DNA of 64,000 nt, from positions 1 to 64,000 of IMG/VR virus record IMGVR_UViG_3300043409_001877; one strand, written 5' to 3'. Shown piece by piece: positions 6,266 to 14,271 of this stretch; within the stretch, counting starts at the first letter, position 1, and each line of letters begins with the position of its first letter. The notes below the pieces were generated by a model. It saw only the letters and a list, made by a program, of their open reading frames with translations. It did no database searches and was not told where the DNA came from. This stretch comes from a virus. Both the position numbers and the translations under genes were made by a program.

Positions 6266-8695
6266 TTAAATGAACTTTTTGTTCGAAATTTGTTTATAAA
6301 GAATTTCAGTTTCATTAAGAGCTTTTGTTAATTTGTTCTCTTCAACTATTTTCTTTTCATATCCAAACATGGCTTTCATTCTTTCGATATCTTTATTAGT
6401 CTCTTCGTTAAATACTGTTGTTTTAACGTACCCTTGATTCTTTTCAACAGCTGTCCTGTCATGGCTTGATGAATAATCGTTAGCATTAATAGCTGGATCT
6501 TTAGATCTTTCTTTAGCAGCATTAATCAAATTTTTACCAGTATCTGTTTTAACAACATTGGCGTGATCATCTGGTGCATTGCCCTCAGCCTGATCTAATA
6601 CTCTATCTTTTTGGTCTTTAGACATTTCAGTTCTATAATCTAAATCTAAATTGTTTCTCCAACCATTTAATTTACCAGCAACATCTTTTTCAAATTCGTT
6701 TGGTGTATGCTTTTGGTTTTTTAAGTTATCAACTTTTTGTTCAACAGAATCTTGAGATTTTTCAGCATCAGTAGTTGCTTCTTTATTTTCTTTGTTTGAT
6801 TCTGTTTTATTTGTTGATGTTGTGTTCTTACCAACAACTGGTTTAAAGGTTGGTAAATTACCTTCTTCTAAACGATCTTCATCATCATCATATAAACCTA
6901 ATTCATCAGCTTTAACAATAGAATCAATTGAAATTTTTTCTGGAGAAAATTTAGTACCAATTTCGTCATCATCATTTGTTGTATCTAATTCCTTATTAGC
7001 ATTTCTATCTTCGATACCCATTTCGATTGAATCTATTTTACTTTTAGTTGTGTAAATACTATTTTTCATATCAAAAATATCAGATAAAACATCTTCCATA
7101 ACATCTAAAGTTTCAAAACCAATTGAATCACCAAATTTAGCAAAATAACCACGTTTTCTTGGTTCAACTAAACCACTAAATACATCGGGATAACCAGCGC
7201 CTAATTTTGTTAATCTGCTATAATATTCAACACTACTTTCATCTTCTTTTTTAGTTAAGAAATCCATGAAACCTTCGTTAGTATATTCAACACCTTGTAA
7301 TTCAGTGTTGTAATATTGATTCATTGTAGATGCATCTAATTTAGCAACCATTGGAGTAAAATTACTAACATATTTGCTATATTTTGTAATCTTATCGTCT
7401 AACACTTTTTTCATCTTTAAAAGATATGTTGGACTTTCTTGATCGTCATCATCGTCATCATCTTCGTTTTCCATCATAGGTTCATCACCAACGCCAATTA
7501 CAGTAACAGCTGGTTGTGTTTCAGCGCCTGGCATTTCAACTTCACCAGTACCTTCTTCAGACTCAACTGTTAAGAAATCAAATACTTGATCAATACTTTC
7601 TTTAGCTGTTGCTATGTGATCAGCAGCCCAATCGTGACCGTTTTCTAAGATAGATTCAATTTTAGATGGATCCATAGCCATCATTTCTTCAACATGATGT
7701 TTAATTAACTCCAAATTACTAAAGAACATATATCTACTACCACCTTCTTCAGCGTGTTCAACACCTTCATCTTTACGCATCATTTCAAAATCAGCTCCGC
7801 TAATTTTACCATCATGGTTTTTATCAAGTTCTTTTTGACCACCAATTAATTTTTCACCTAAATATGATTGCATTTTTGAACCACATTCGCTCTCATTACT
7901 AACACAAGATTTATACATCTCACACATGATCTGATCATCTTCCATCATAGTTGAGCATTGATTTTCATATGTACCACCTTCGTTTAATTCTTCAGATAAA
8001 AATCCTTCTTGAACTAACACTTCATAAAGACAATCGGATTTTTCCTTCATCATTTCGTACATAGCTGATCTCATTTCTGAAACCGATAAATTACTTAAAT
8101 TATTCATTTCGTTTATATTTTGTTTTTTATTTTTTAATTCTATTGATTCGTCTAATTTAATCATTTCACGCAAATATCTTTCTCTAATAATTTTAGCGAT
8201 AGCTTCAGGTGTTTTTTTAGTTTCATTAGCAACATGTGAACAATACTCATAACAGTTTGAACACATACCTTCTTTAGTTTCACCAATTAATTTGATTGGT
8301 TTATCTATAGCACCTTGTGAACAATATGGAAACGCTAAACATTTTGGTTCTATTGTCACCAATTTACCACCGTTCCAGCTTGGTTTTTGTTTAAGGTCAG
8401 CACCAAACCAATCGTTAAGGTCAGATTCAGTTACCATTTTACCCTCAATAGAATAAACATGTTCTTTAACATAACCTTGAGGCGCTGTAACTAACTTACC
8501 AGTACCAGCTGAGTTTTTTACGCTACCATCTTGCCAAGTATTGAATAACCTGCTATTTAATTTTTTTCTTGAAATACGACCCAAAGGGCCTATATACCCA
8601 CCATATGTTGGACTACCTGGATCACCTAAAACAGATCCTGTGGTTGTACCAACAGCGCCTTCACCATCTTCGTTAATATGTTTTTTATTTTCCAT
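6266..8695 (-). CDS. Large acidic protein with cysteine pairs and an EF-hand/dockerin-like loop
   Basis: An 809-residue protein that I do not recognise. The first 30 residues are Gly/Pro rich. A cysteine-rich stretch follows at about 110-150 (CLAFPYC and CSNCYEYC), which could bind metal. At about residues 290-300 there is a DKNHDGKISGAD loop, a good EF-hand/dockerin calcium loop with Asp, Asn, Asp-Gly, Ile and a final Asp. A run of about eight Asp lies near residue 410. The C-terminal third is charged, Lys/Asn/Asp rich and probably disordered or helical. Size, acidity and the late neighbourhood suggest a virion or internal head protein, but this is only inference. Its ATG overlaps the stop of the gene upstream. 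Confidence 0.75.
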   Translation of the reverse strand: MENKKHINEDGEGAVGTTTGSVLGDPGSPTYGGYIGPLGRISRKKLNSRLFNTWQDGSVKNSAGTGKLVTAPQGYVKEHVYSIEGKMVTESDLNDWFGADLKQKPSWNGGKLVTIEPKCLAFPYCSQGAIDKPIKLIGETKEGMCSNCYEYCSHVANETKKTPEAIAKIIRERYLREMIKLDESIELKNKKQNINEMNNLSNLSVSEMRSAMYEMMKEKSDCLYEVLVQEGFLSEELNEGGTYENQCSTMMEDDQIMCEMYKSCVSNESECGSKMQSYLGEKLIGGQKELDKNHDGKISGADFEMMRKDEGVEHAEEGGSRYMFFSNLELIKHHVEEMMAMDPSKIESILENGHDWAADHIATAKESIDQVFDFLTVESEEGTGEVEMPGAETQPAVTVIGVGDEPMMENEDDDDDDDQESPTYLLKMKKVLDDKITKYSKYVSNFTPMVAKLDASTMNQYYNTELQGVEYTNEGFMDFLTKKEDESSVEYYSRLTKLGAGYPDVFSGLVEPRKRGYFAKFGDSIGFETLDVMEDVLSDIFDMKNSIYTTKSKIDSIEMGIEDRNANKELDTTNDDDEIGTKFSPEKISIDSIVKADELGLYDDDEDRLEEGNLPTFKPVVGKNTTSTNKTESNKENKEATTDAEKSQDSVEQKVDNLKNQKHTPNEFEKDVAGKLNGWRNNLDLDYRTEMSKDQKDRVLDQAEGNAPDDHANVVKTDTGKNLINAAKERSKDPAINANDYSSSHDRTAVEKNQGYVKTTVFNEETNKDIERMKAMFGYEKKIVEENKLTKALNETEILYKQISNKKFI

Positions 8696-9045
8696 TAGCT
8701 AGCTGAATTTTTTAAGTCATTAGACCAGAAACTTCTTCTAGTCCATAGGTTTTTATATAATTGAACTAATACGTTTCTAGTTATATCTACAATATACTTT
8801 TCAATATCTTTATCCGTTTTAAACTTCTTTTTAATAATGTCAGTAACTTTTTTTTCTAAGTCTGAACTTCTATTAATATCTAAAAAATCTTTGATTTCTT
8901 TTTTAACCATAGTTTTAACATCACTCTTATCTGTTGGTGTTAAAGCCTCAGTAATAACAGATTCATCACATAGACACATGTCCATTTCCTTTATAACCTC
9001 ATTAAAATAGGTTGCTAATTGGGATTCTGTTACTTTTACTTTCAT
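8695..9045 (-). CDS. Hypothetical protein with KVTESQL N-terminal tag
   Basis: A 116-residue, Lys/Asp-rich helical protein beginning KVKVTESQLATYFNEVIKEM. Similar short amphipathic starts occur on other unrelated proteins in this window. A CLCDES segment follows. It is translationally coupled to the 809-residue protein (overlapping stop and start) and is preceded by a TATTTAT-type motif, so the pair is probably one late transcript. Function unknown. Confidence 0.7.
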   Translation of the reverse strand: MKVKVTESQLATYFNEVIKEMDMCLCDESVITEALTPTDKSDVKTMVKKEIKDFLDINRSSDLEKKVTDIIKKKFKTDKDIEKYIVDITRNVLVQLYKNLWTRRSFWSNDLKNSAS

Positions 9046-9057
9046 TATATTTTATAT

Positions 9058-9064
9058 ATAAATA
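9058..9064 (-). promoter_or_regulatory. TATTTAT motif before the 116- and 809-residue genes
   Basis: The minus strand reads CAACTATTTATATATAAA, 12 bases before the ATG at 9045, much like the sites at 47768 and 29119. Confidence 0.5.
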
Positions 9065-9082
9065 GTTGCCAAAACAACAATG

Positions 9083-9490
9083 TTACAATAAAAGGATTAT
9101 GGTTAGAATAAATAACCCACCGCTACTAATATAAGCTATATTCCTTTGTCTTCTATAAGTTTTTGAGTTATGTTTAAGATCTGAAATTTGATTATCTTTT
9201 TCAGTTATAACTTGGTCTTTTATGTTAATTACCGCATCTTTTTCAGTGATAATACCTTTATGTTCAGTTATAATAGTATCTTTTTCTAAACCCTGTTTTA
9301 CTAATATATGTACACTATCTCTAGTAACACCAATTTCAGCTTTTAATAATTCGTTATCTGATTTAAGTATTAAAGCTTTTTTTAATGCTGCGCATGGAAC
9401 ACAGCAAATTGTATCATTTAAAAGCGTTTGCGAATTCGCTTGAGATGTCCCTATTAGACAAAGAATTAATACGATTAATATCTGTTTCAT
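9083..9490 (-). CDS. Exported coiled-coil protein with C-terminal membrane anchor (spanin-like)
   Basis: A 135-residue protein: a hydrophobic N-terminal signal (residues 1-20, likely cleavage after SQA), a cysteine cluster TICCVPC, a periplasmic coiled coil (about 45-110) with repeated TITEHKGIITEKD-like units, and a C-terminal membrane helix (about 117-135). A signal plus C-terminal anchor with a coiled coil between resembles unimolecular spanins, though no clear lipobox is present. Its start lies inside the 3' end of the upstream coiled-coil gene (77-base overlap), as in Rz/Rz1 pairs. A lysis role is inferred from topology and the amidase nearby. Confidence 0.6.
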   Translation of the reverse strand: MKQILIVLILCLIGTSQANSQTLLNDTICCVPCAALKKALILKSDNELLKAEIGVTRDSVHILVKQGLEKDTIITEHKGIITEKDAVINIKDQVITEKDNQISDLKHNSKTYRRQRNIAYISSGGLFILTIILLL

Positions 9491-9767
9491 GAGCTTTTTT
9501 TTCTTTATTTAGTTTATTTTTTAAATCACTTAATTGATTATTATATTCAATAATCTTAGCGGTTCTTTCGTTGATAGACTTATTTAATGAATCTATTTTA
9601 ACATCATGTTGATGCACAACCGAATTTAAAGAATCAATCGTTTTTTCGTAATGTGATGTATCAATTATACCTATGTTACTTTTGCTAAAAACAAAATATA
9701 TCATCACACTTGTAATTAGTACGATAATCAATAATATTAAGTTTTTATTCATTAAGTTTTTATTCAT
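9414..9767 (-). CDS. Membrane-anchored coiled-coil protein, Rz-like (i-spanin candidate)
   Basis: A 117-residue protein with one N-terminal membrane helix (about 9-28) followed by a long heptad-patterned coiled coil, the topology of inner-membrane spanins. The first codons carry an exact 15-bp tandem duplication (9737-9766), giving MNKNLMNKNL and two possible start codons five residues apart. The next gene begins within its 3' end in another frame. With the amidase 0.5 kb upstream it fits a lysis cassette, but similar coiled-coil membrane proteins have other roles. Confidence 0.6.
   Translation of the reverse strand: MNKNLMNKNLILLIIVLITSVMIYFVFSKSNIGIIDTSHYEKTIDSLNSVVHQHDVKIDSLNKSINERTAKIIEYNNQLSDLKNKLNKEKKAHETDINRINSLSNRDISSEFANAFK
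9737..9766. repeat. 15-bp perfect tandem duplication at a gene start
   Basis: The unit ttaagtttttattca occurs twice in direct tandem (9737-9751 and 9752-9766). It duplicates the first five codons of the Rz-like gene, including the ATG. Confidence 0.95.
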
Positions 9768-9769
9768 TT

Positions 9770-10291
9770 TTATTGGATATTTCCTTGTGTTGCTGATATA
9801 AGTTTATTACGACCTATTTGGTTATCATTATATGATTTTGTTATTGTTTGTAATAAATTAATAATATCAACATCCAACCCAATTGTACCAGAAATAACAT
9901 CCATTTGTGGATTTTCTTCATCAGTATCAAATTTTATACTTTTAATAGCATCAATACCAGGGTTTTTAATTGTTTCTGTTGTCATTATGATTCTACTATC
10001 CTCAATAAAAATTGAAACTATGTCTAATAATAATCCAGTGGCTTTTAAAAACTCTCCAATAGATGTTATAATTGTTGTTTTAACAGCGTCATCAAGCTTT
10101 TCTTGTGTTTTTAAAAAACCAACAGTATTAATACCATCGAATGTTACTTTTTCACCTTCTTTAGCTTGTTCCTGATTTTCAGTTTCCTCAGGATTAACCA
10201 TAACACCATCGTTATTATTTGTAATAGCTTCTTCGGTTATCATTCTAACCTTTGATAACATGTTTCTTATTTGATCGTATTCGTTTATCAT
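9770..10291 (-). CDS. Hypothetical protein
   Basis: A 173-residue protein with a helical start (MLSKVRMITEEA), an acidic linker (about 25-45) and a folded-looking C-terminal part of amphipathic helices and short strands. I do not recognise it. The N-terminal stretch has the same flavour (ITEEA) as the tags on other unknown proteins here. It lies between the amidase and the Rz-like genes with only two-base gaps, so it belongs to that transcript. Confidence 0.7.
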   Translation of the reverse strand: MINEYDQIRNMLSKVRMITEEAITNNNDGVMVNPEETENQEQAKEGEKVTFDGINTVGFLKTQEKLDDAVKTTIITSIGEFLKATGLLLDIVSIFIEDSRIIMTTETIKNPGIDAIKSIKFDTDEENPQMDVISGTIGLDVDIINLLQTITKSYNDNQIGRNKLISATQGNIQ

Positions 10292-10292
10292 T

Positions 10293-10901
10293 TTATTTAT
10301 TTATTATTTCTGTTAATTTTTCGAAGTTAAATGCTGGTGTTAAATCATAGTGATTTTTACTGAAATTACTCCTGTTTAGAATACCCTTATAATTAATTGG
10401 TTTATGGGTTGTTACATTATCACCAATAAAATTTTTATTAATAGAATACTCTAAACATAAATAGTCTATTAATTCAGTTAGTGTCAAAAATTGTTCTTCA
10501 GTATATTGTGCCCAATGTTTTTTAGATCTCCATAATTTTTCAATGATTGGTTCATCATATATAGCACCTTTCCAGTCTATATAGGCGTTAGATTCTTCAT
10601 TATATTGTAACCACCCAATATTTTCTAGGGCTATTACAATAGATTGTTTATCAAAATCTTGATTATCAAGTACTTGAGATGTGTTTATAGGGTCATAATG
10701 TTGGTATATAGCGCCAGAACGGGCTATTGTAAATGCTGGTATTTTCTTGTATTGTTTATTATAACGTAAATTAATACGAGTTATATAATCATCAATAGAA
10801 CAGCCTGTGTTAATTAAAACTATTTGTTTTTTCTTAGTTCTATTTTTTTGTATATGCTTGTGGGTATCAAAAAAATGTTCTTTATTTAGTTTCTCCTTCA
10901 T
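10293..10901 (-). CDS. Amidase_2/PGRP-like N-acetylmuramoyl-L-alanine amidase (endolysin candidate)
   Basis: A 202-residue protein aligning in layout with Amidase_2 enzymes, which cut the bond between muramic acid and the stem peptide. Recognisable blocks are the core SGAIYQHYDP, IALENIG (normally E-N-x-G), a helix EEQFLTLTELIDYL, a THKPIN block carrying a zinc-ligand His, and YDLTPAF near the end, which replaces the usual DPGPAF-type ligand block. The first ligand block, usually HHT, reads LINTG here, so one zinc His seems lost or moved. No signal peptide is seen. It may be an endolysin with altered chemistry or a binding-only relative. Confidence 0.7.
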   Translation of the reverse strand: MKEKLNKEHFFDTHKHIQKNRTKKKQIVLINTGCSIDDYITRINLRYNKQYKKIPAFTIARSGAIYQHYDPINTSQVLDNQDFDKQSIVIALENIGWLQYNEESNAYIDWKGAIYDEPIIEKLWRSKKHWAQYTEEQFLTLTELIDYLCLEYSINKNFIGDNVTTHKPINYKGILNRSNFSKNHYDLTPAFNFEKLTEIINK

Positions 10902-10998
10902 TAAACACCTTTATTTTATTTAAAAAATTTATTGTAGGTGCTGACTTATCTTCTAAACGTCTTTCGCTACCAATATTATAATTGGTTGCTGTTATAAC
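10882..10998 (-). other. Possible -1 frame extension of the repeat-bearing membrane protein
   Basis: A ten-A run on the minus strand (11008-10999) ends the zero frame of the 201-residue membrane protein two codons before its stop. Slipping back one base opens 38 more coding-like codons (VITATNYNIGSERRLEDK, then SAPTINFLNKIKVFNEG) up to a TAA at 10884-10882, overlapping the amidase start by 20 bases. It could be programmed frameshifting, a natural indel, or a homopolymer sequencing error. Confidence 0.45.
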
Positions 10999-11597
10999 TT
11001 TTTTTTTTCGATCTCAGGTTCTACTACCTCAACCACTGGTTCTTCAATTACCTGAGTAACAGCATCAGTAATCTGATCATGTACGGTATCATGTACGGTA
11101 TCATGTACGGTATCATGTACGGTATCATGTACGGTATCTACACCCTCATTTACTACCTCATCTGGTTTAACGTAATCAACTAATGATTTAATAAAACCTA
11201 ACGCAACCAATGGTAAAATAGCTCCAGACACAATTGATAATATTCTTTTTTGTTCAATAATCTCACTATCAACCAATCCAAATAATTCAACCCAGGCTTG
11301 GTAATCAACTAAATGAACATACGCAAAATAAGCATTACCCATGGCTTGCATGGCTGTTAATGTAAAAAATAAAGTCCAAACAATACCTTTGTTCATCTTT
11401 CTTAACGCAATAATAGAAGCTAAGGATGCTGCGGCTCCAATTTCAAAAGCAATTGCTAATGTAATTGCTAACCATTCTGGGTTAGATAATTTAAAAAAAT
11501 CGATTACGTGAATTGTCGATATAATGGATACCATTATATATAACGTAACGAATGTACCGATTATAAAATTTTTTGTTAGATTGTTTTCTTTTTGCAT
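10992..11597 (-). CDS. Four-helix membrane protein with (DTVH)5 repeat
   Basis: A 201-residue protein with about four membrane helices (roughly 10-32, 38-62, 70-95 and 120-142) and a cytosolic-type C-terminal tail. The tail has five perfect DTVH units followed by a Val/Glu-rich segment and Lys. I do not recognise the family. Its place just before the amidase could suggest a holin or lysis regulator, but the length and tail are unusual for one. The coding end abuts a ten-A run with a possible alternative C-terminus. Confidence 0.7.
   Translation of the reverse strand: MQKENNLTKNFIIGTFVTLYIMVSIISTIHVIDFFKLSNPEWLAITLAIAFEIGAAASLASIIALRKMNKGIVWTLFFTLTAMQAMGNAYFAYVHLVDYQAWVELFGLVDSEIIEQKRILSIVSGAILPLVALGFIKSLVDYVKPDEVVNEGVDTVHDTVHDTVHDTVHDTVHDQITDAVTQVIEEPVVEVVEPEIEKKKL
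11077..11136. repeat. 12-bp tandem repeat, five perfect copies
   Basis: The unit tcatgtacggta is repeated five times without mismatch inside the membrane-protein gene, encoding DTVH repeats. Being a multiple of three, copy-number change would keep the frame. Confidence 0.98.
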
Positions 11598-11608
11598 ATT
11601 ATTTTTTT

Positions 11609-12409
11609 TTAAGAAATGTAACAGTTTAATTCATATTTTTCACGCATACCATAGATTTGTATTTGTAAAGCTTTTTTAATTTCAACACCATCCTTAAATA
11701 AGGTAATTGTAAATCTATTTGTAACACCTTCATCTGGTTTTCTAGGCCCTAAACCTATTTTAGTGGCAGCTTCATCATCGCTATATGTATAACCATTTAT
11801 TTCAGCATAATCTAAAGCAGCATTTACCGCACCAGTATAACTGTCATGGTAAACCTCATATTTGTTTTTATTACCTTTATATTCTTTAAGAATGTTAATT
11901 TTTTCTTCAGTTAATTGTGCTTCATTAATATGTTTAATTCTTTGACCAACTTTTACATATTCACCTATATTTTCTGATCCTTTTAAGGAGTCTCCAATAA
12001 ATTCTAATAATTTTAAAGCACTATCAGATAGTTTATTTGTAGTTTGATTATCACGTTTTGCTTCGCAATATTTCATTAATTCTTTTTTTACTGCTATGTA
12101 TTTTATAACATCACCATTTTTATCTTCAACTGATTTCCTCATATTATCTGAGTATTTATCCACATATCCTAAAACAGCACTATAAAAATCAGGATTATTT
12201 TTTTCAATTTTTGTAGAAAATTCAGTTGGTGGTTTATTAGGTACTGTATTCGCTTTAGTAGGTACACTAAACATAGTTGATAAGGTAAGAGCGGTAGCAG
12301 CGGCTAATGATTTCCCTAATCCTTCTTCAGTTACTTGTGCTTCATCAACTTGTTTAATTCTAGCGTCAATCTGAGCTAAAAGATTATTTAGTTTATTAAT
12401 ATTATCCAT
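11609..12409 (-). CDS. Hypothetical protein with duplicated EAQxTEE segment
   Basis: A 266-residue protein that I do not recognise. An N-terminal helical segment ends in RIKQVDEAQVTEE (17-29), followed by a hydrophobic, Ala-rich stretch (about 33-50). A near copy, RIKHINEAQLTEE, occurs at about 157-169. The two encoding stretches (12323-12361 and 11903-11941) agree at 35 of 39 bases. The C-terminal 80 residues look like an alpha/beta domain. One reading is two modules each led by the same tag; another is a removable propeptide. It is packed one base from the ArdC-like gene. Confidence 0.7.
   Translation of the reverse strand: MDNINKLNNLLAQIDARIKQVDEAQVTEEGLGKSLAAATALTLSTMFSVPTKANTVPNKPPTEFSTKIEKNNPDFYSAVLGYVDKYSDNMRKSVEDKNGDVIKYIAVKKELMKYCEAKRDNQTTNKLSDSALKLLEFIGDSLKGSENIGEYVKVGQRIKHINEAQLTEEKINILKEYKGNKNKYEVYHDSYTGAVNAALDYAEINGYTYSDDEAATKIGLGPRKPDEGVTNRFTITLFKDGVEIKKALQIQIYGMREKYELNCYIS
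11903..11941. repeat. 39-bp imperfect direct repeat, copy 2
   Basis: Matches 12323-12361 at 35 of 39 positions, in the same orientation and frame, 420 bp apart (140 codons). It encodes RIKHINEAQLTEE. Confidence 0.9.
12323..12361. repeat. 39-bp imperfect direct repeat, copy 1
   Basis: Encodes RIKQVDEAQVTEE near the start of the 266-residue protein; see the second copy at 11903-11941. Confidence 0.9.
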
Positions 12410-13900
12410 TTAAATGATTGTTTTTTTAAATTCAGTTATTATGTTGTTTATTTCAGCTAACGACTCATTTATTTCAGTAGCTGTGCTATCAATAGATGGT
12501 GCATATTTTTCAATTTGTTGAATAATAAACATAGATGTTTCTCTAATTACTTTTTGGAATTTTTTAACTTTATCTTTATTTTGTTTCCATAAAGCAAGGT
12601 AAGTAATTGAATGTTCAATAGGAAAATCATAAGTTTTCATTACAGTATAAGCAACTGATTCAGCGTGTAATTCTTTTTCTTCTGATGAATACTCTCTACC
12701 AATAAATAATTTACCATTTTTTAAACCTTTATTAGCTGGTTGATGTAAAATTTCGTGAGCAATTTCGTGTACAAACGTAGATAATAGTCCAGCGCCAACA
12801 CTACTACTCAATAATTCAATATGACCACCTTTACTAACACCCCTAGCACCATCCAAATCATCTGATTGTTTAATCTTAATACCATTATCCTCACAAAACG
12901 CTTTTAAAGCCTCTATCATGATCTTAGATTTTTCATCCTCAGTATCATCATCATTAAACCATTTTGGTGGCTCAGGTGCGTTAATTTGCTCAACACCAGC
13001 TATTGGTTGTACGTTTAAGTTATCATAAATGGCAACCTCGTTAAAGTTACTTGTTGATTTCATTTTAACATAACCCTTTTTAAGAGCCCAATTCCAAAAT
13101 GCGTTGTATTTTTCTTTTGGGATTGGGTTACTTCTATCAACAATTTTAAATCCACTTTCAGCTGAGTATTGATCTGGTGATTTAGGATAGTCTTTAATAA
13201 TTCTAGCAACATTACCCGATAATGAACCAGTGTTACCTGGTTTTAAAATTAAAATCTTTTTAGGGTTTTCTACTGGTTCAAAACCTCTACCTAACCAATA
13301 CGGTACAGAACCAAATTCTTTAGCTCCTTTAGAAGCTTGTAACCAAATCATGAATGTATTAAAAAAGCTATACGAATACTTACCAGTATCTAAAATATAA
13401 GATTTAGCCGCTCTATTAAAATCAGCAATATCATCTAATAATTTACTATCATCTAAACTATCAGCTAATTGATCTATATAACTATCAACTAAGTCTAATG
13501 TAATTTTACCTGATTTGGATTTAACAAAATCTAACGTACCTTTAACAACTTCAATAAACTCTTTAGCTTTAATTAACTCTTCGATATCAGTAAACGAACC
13601 AATTTCTTTGTGAGTTTCACTAGACCCTAATAATTCATTCGCAGCTTTAACTGCATCGTTAGCTTTTTTAGCTATTTCGTCAGCACTTTTAAAACGATCG
13701 TTCCAGAACCAATGCTTTTCTTGGCTATCCCAAGCAGCACCGAATTTCTTCATGATATCTTTAGTTTTGAAAGTTTCATTACCAGCTTCTTTAGGATCTG
13801 GATTATCTGAAACAACAACAATTCTTTTTTGACCGTATCTATCAGTTGTACTCTTTACATTAATAGCTTCGTCTGTCGTTGATTGGATTACTTTAAACAT
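12410..13900 (-). CDS. ArdC-like antirestriction protein with zincin metallopeptidase domain
   Basis: A 496-residue protein. After an N-terminal region of about 70 residues (with KKFGAAWDSQEKHWFW), the middle (about 165-220) matches the ArdC single-strand-DNA-binding domain: YSFFNTFMIWLQASKG, PYWLGRGF, then a KKILILKPG strand. The C-terminal half has the metallopeptidase motif HEIAHEILH (near 377) followed by ELHAESVAYTVM, as in ArdC-type zincins whose third ligand is that Glu. ArdC proteins protect incoming DNA from host restriction. Such a protein could be packaged and injected, but that is inference. It lies between spanin-like and unknown genes of the accessory block. Confidence 0.8.
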   Translation of the reverse strand: MFKVIQSTTDEAINVKSTTDRYGQKRIVVVSDNPDPKEAGNETFKTKDIMKKFGAAWDSQEKHWFWNDRFKSADEIAKKANDAVKAANELLGSSETHKEIGSFTDIEELIKAKEFIEVVKGTLDFVKSKSGKITLDLVDSYIDQLADSLDDSKLLDDIADFNRAAKSYILDTGKYSYSFFNTFMIWLQASKGAKEFGSVPYWLGRGFEPVENPKKILILKPGNTGSLSGNVARIIKDYPKSPDQYSAESGFKIVDRSNPIPKEKYNAFWNWALKKGYVKMKSTSNFNEVAIYDNLNVQPIAGVEQINAPEPPKWFNDDDTEDEKSKIMIEALKAFCEDNGIKIKQSDDLDGARGVSKGGHIELLSSSVGAGLLSTFVHEIAHEILHQPANKGLKNGKLFIGREYSSEEKELHAESVAYTVMKTYDFPIEHSITYLALWKQNKDKVKKFQKVIRETSMFIIQQIEKYAPSIDSTATEINESLAEINNIITEFKKTII

Positions 13901-13903
13901 TTT

Positions 13904-14248
13904 TTACTTAGTTTCTAGGGCTTTTATCTTATTTTCTAAATCCACTTTTTTAGGGATAATGTGTTGATTCTGAAATTCCATCATTTGAGCCTGTCTATTT
14001 AATTTAGACATCTCATTATTAATTTTATCATATACATCATATTCTGATTTATATTCAATCAACTGGATATTCTTATCGGTTAAGACTAATTCAGATAAAC
14101 TATCGGATTTAACCTCTAGTTTATTACGTTCTTTTGTTAATTTTTTAATACTACCGTTTTTATTACATGTTTGTAATAGCATAACTAATAATAGCACTAT
14201 AAATGCAATTAAACCGTGTTTACTAAAAAAAGTTTTAATTTTTTCCAT
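13904..14248 (-). CDS. Membrane-anchored coiled-coil protein (possible spanin)
   Basis: A 114-residue protein: basic start, hydrophobic helix (about 13-27), then LQTC, which could act as a relaxed lipobox with Cys28, followed by an 80-residue coiled coil. It is either an inner-membrane-anchored coiled coil or an outer-membrane lipoprotein. With the two similar proteins at 9.1-9.8 kb this gives three coiled-coil envelope proteins in the block, more than one spanin pair needs. It heads the transcript containing the ArdC-like gene. Confidence 0.6.
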   Translation of the reverse strand: MEKIKTFFSKHGLIAFIVLLLVMLLQTCNKNGSIKKLTKERNKLEVKSDSLSELVLTDKNIQLIEYKSEYDVYDKINNEMSKLNRQAQMMEFQNQHIIPKKVDLENKIKALETK

Positions 14249-14271
14249 ATTTTACAAAATTTAGGTTATTA

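Noticed and set aside
10992-11597. Membrane protein as the holin
   Set aside because: It has four membrane segments and a long repetitive cytosolic tail, unlike known holin classes; adjacency to the amidase alone is not enough.
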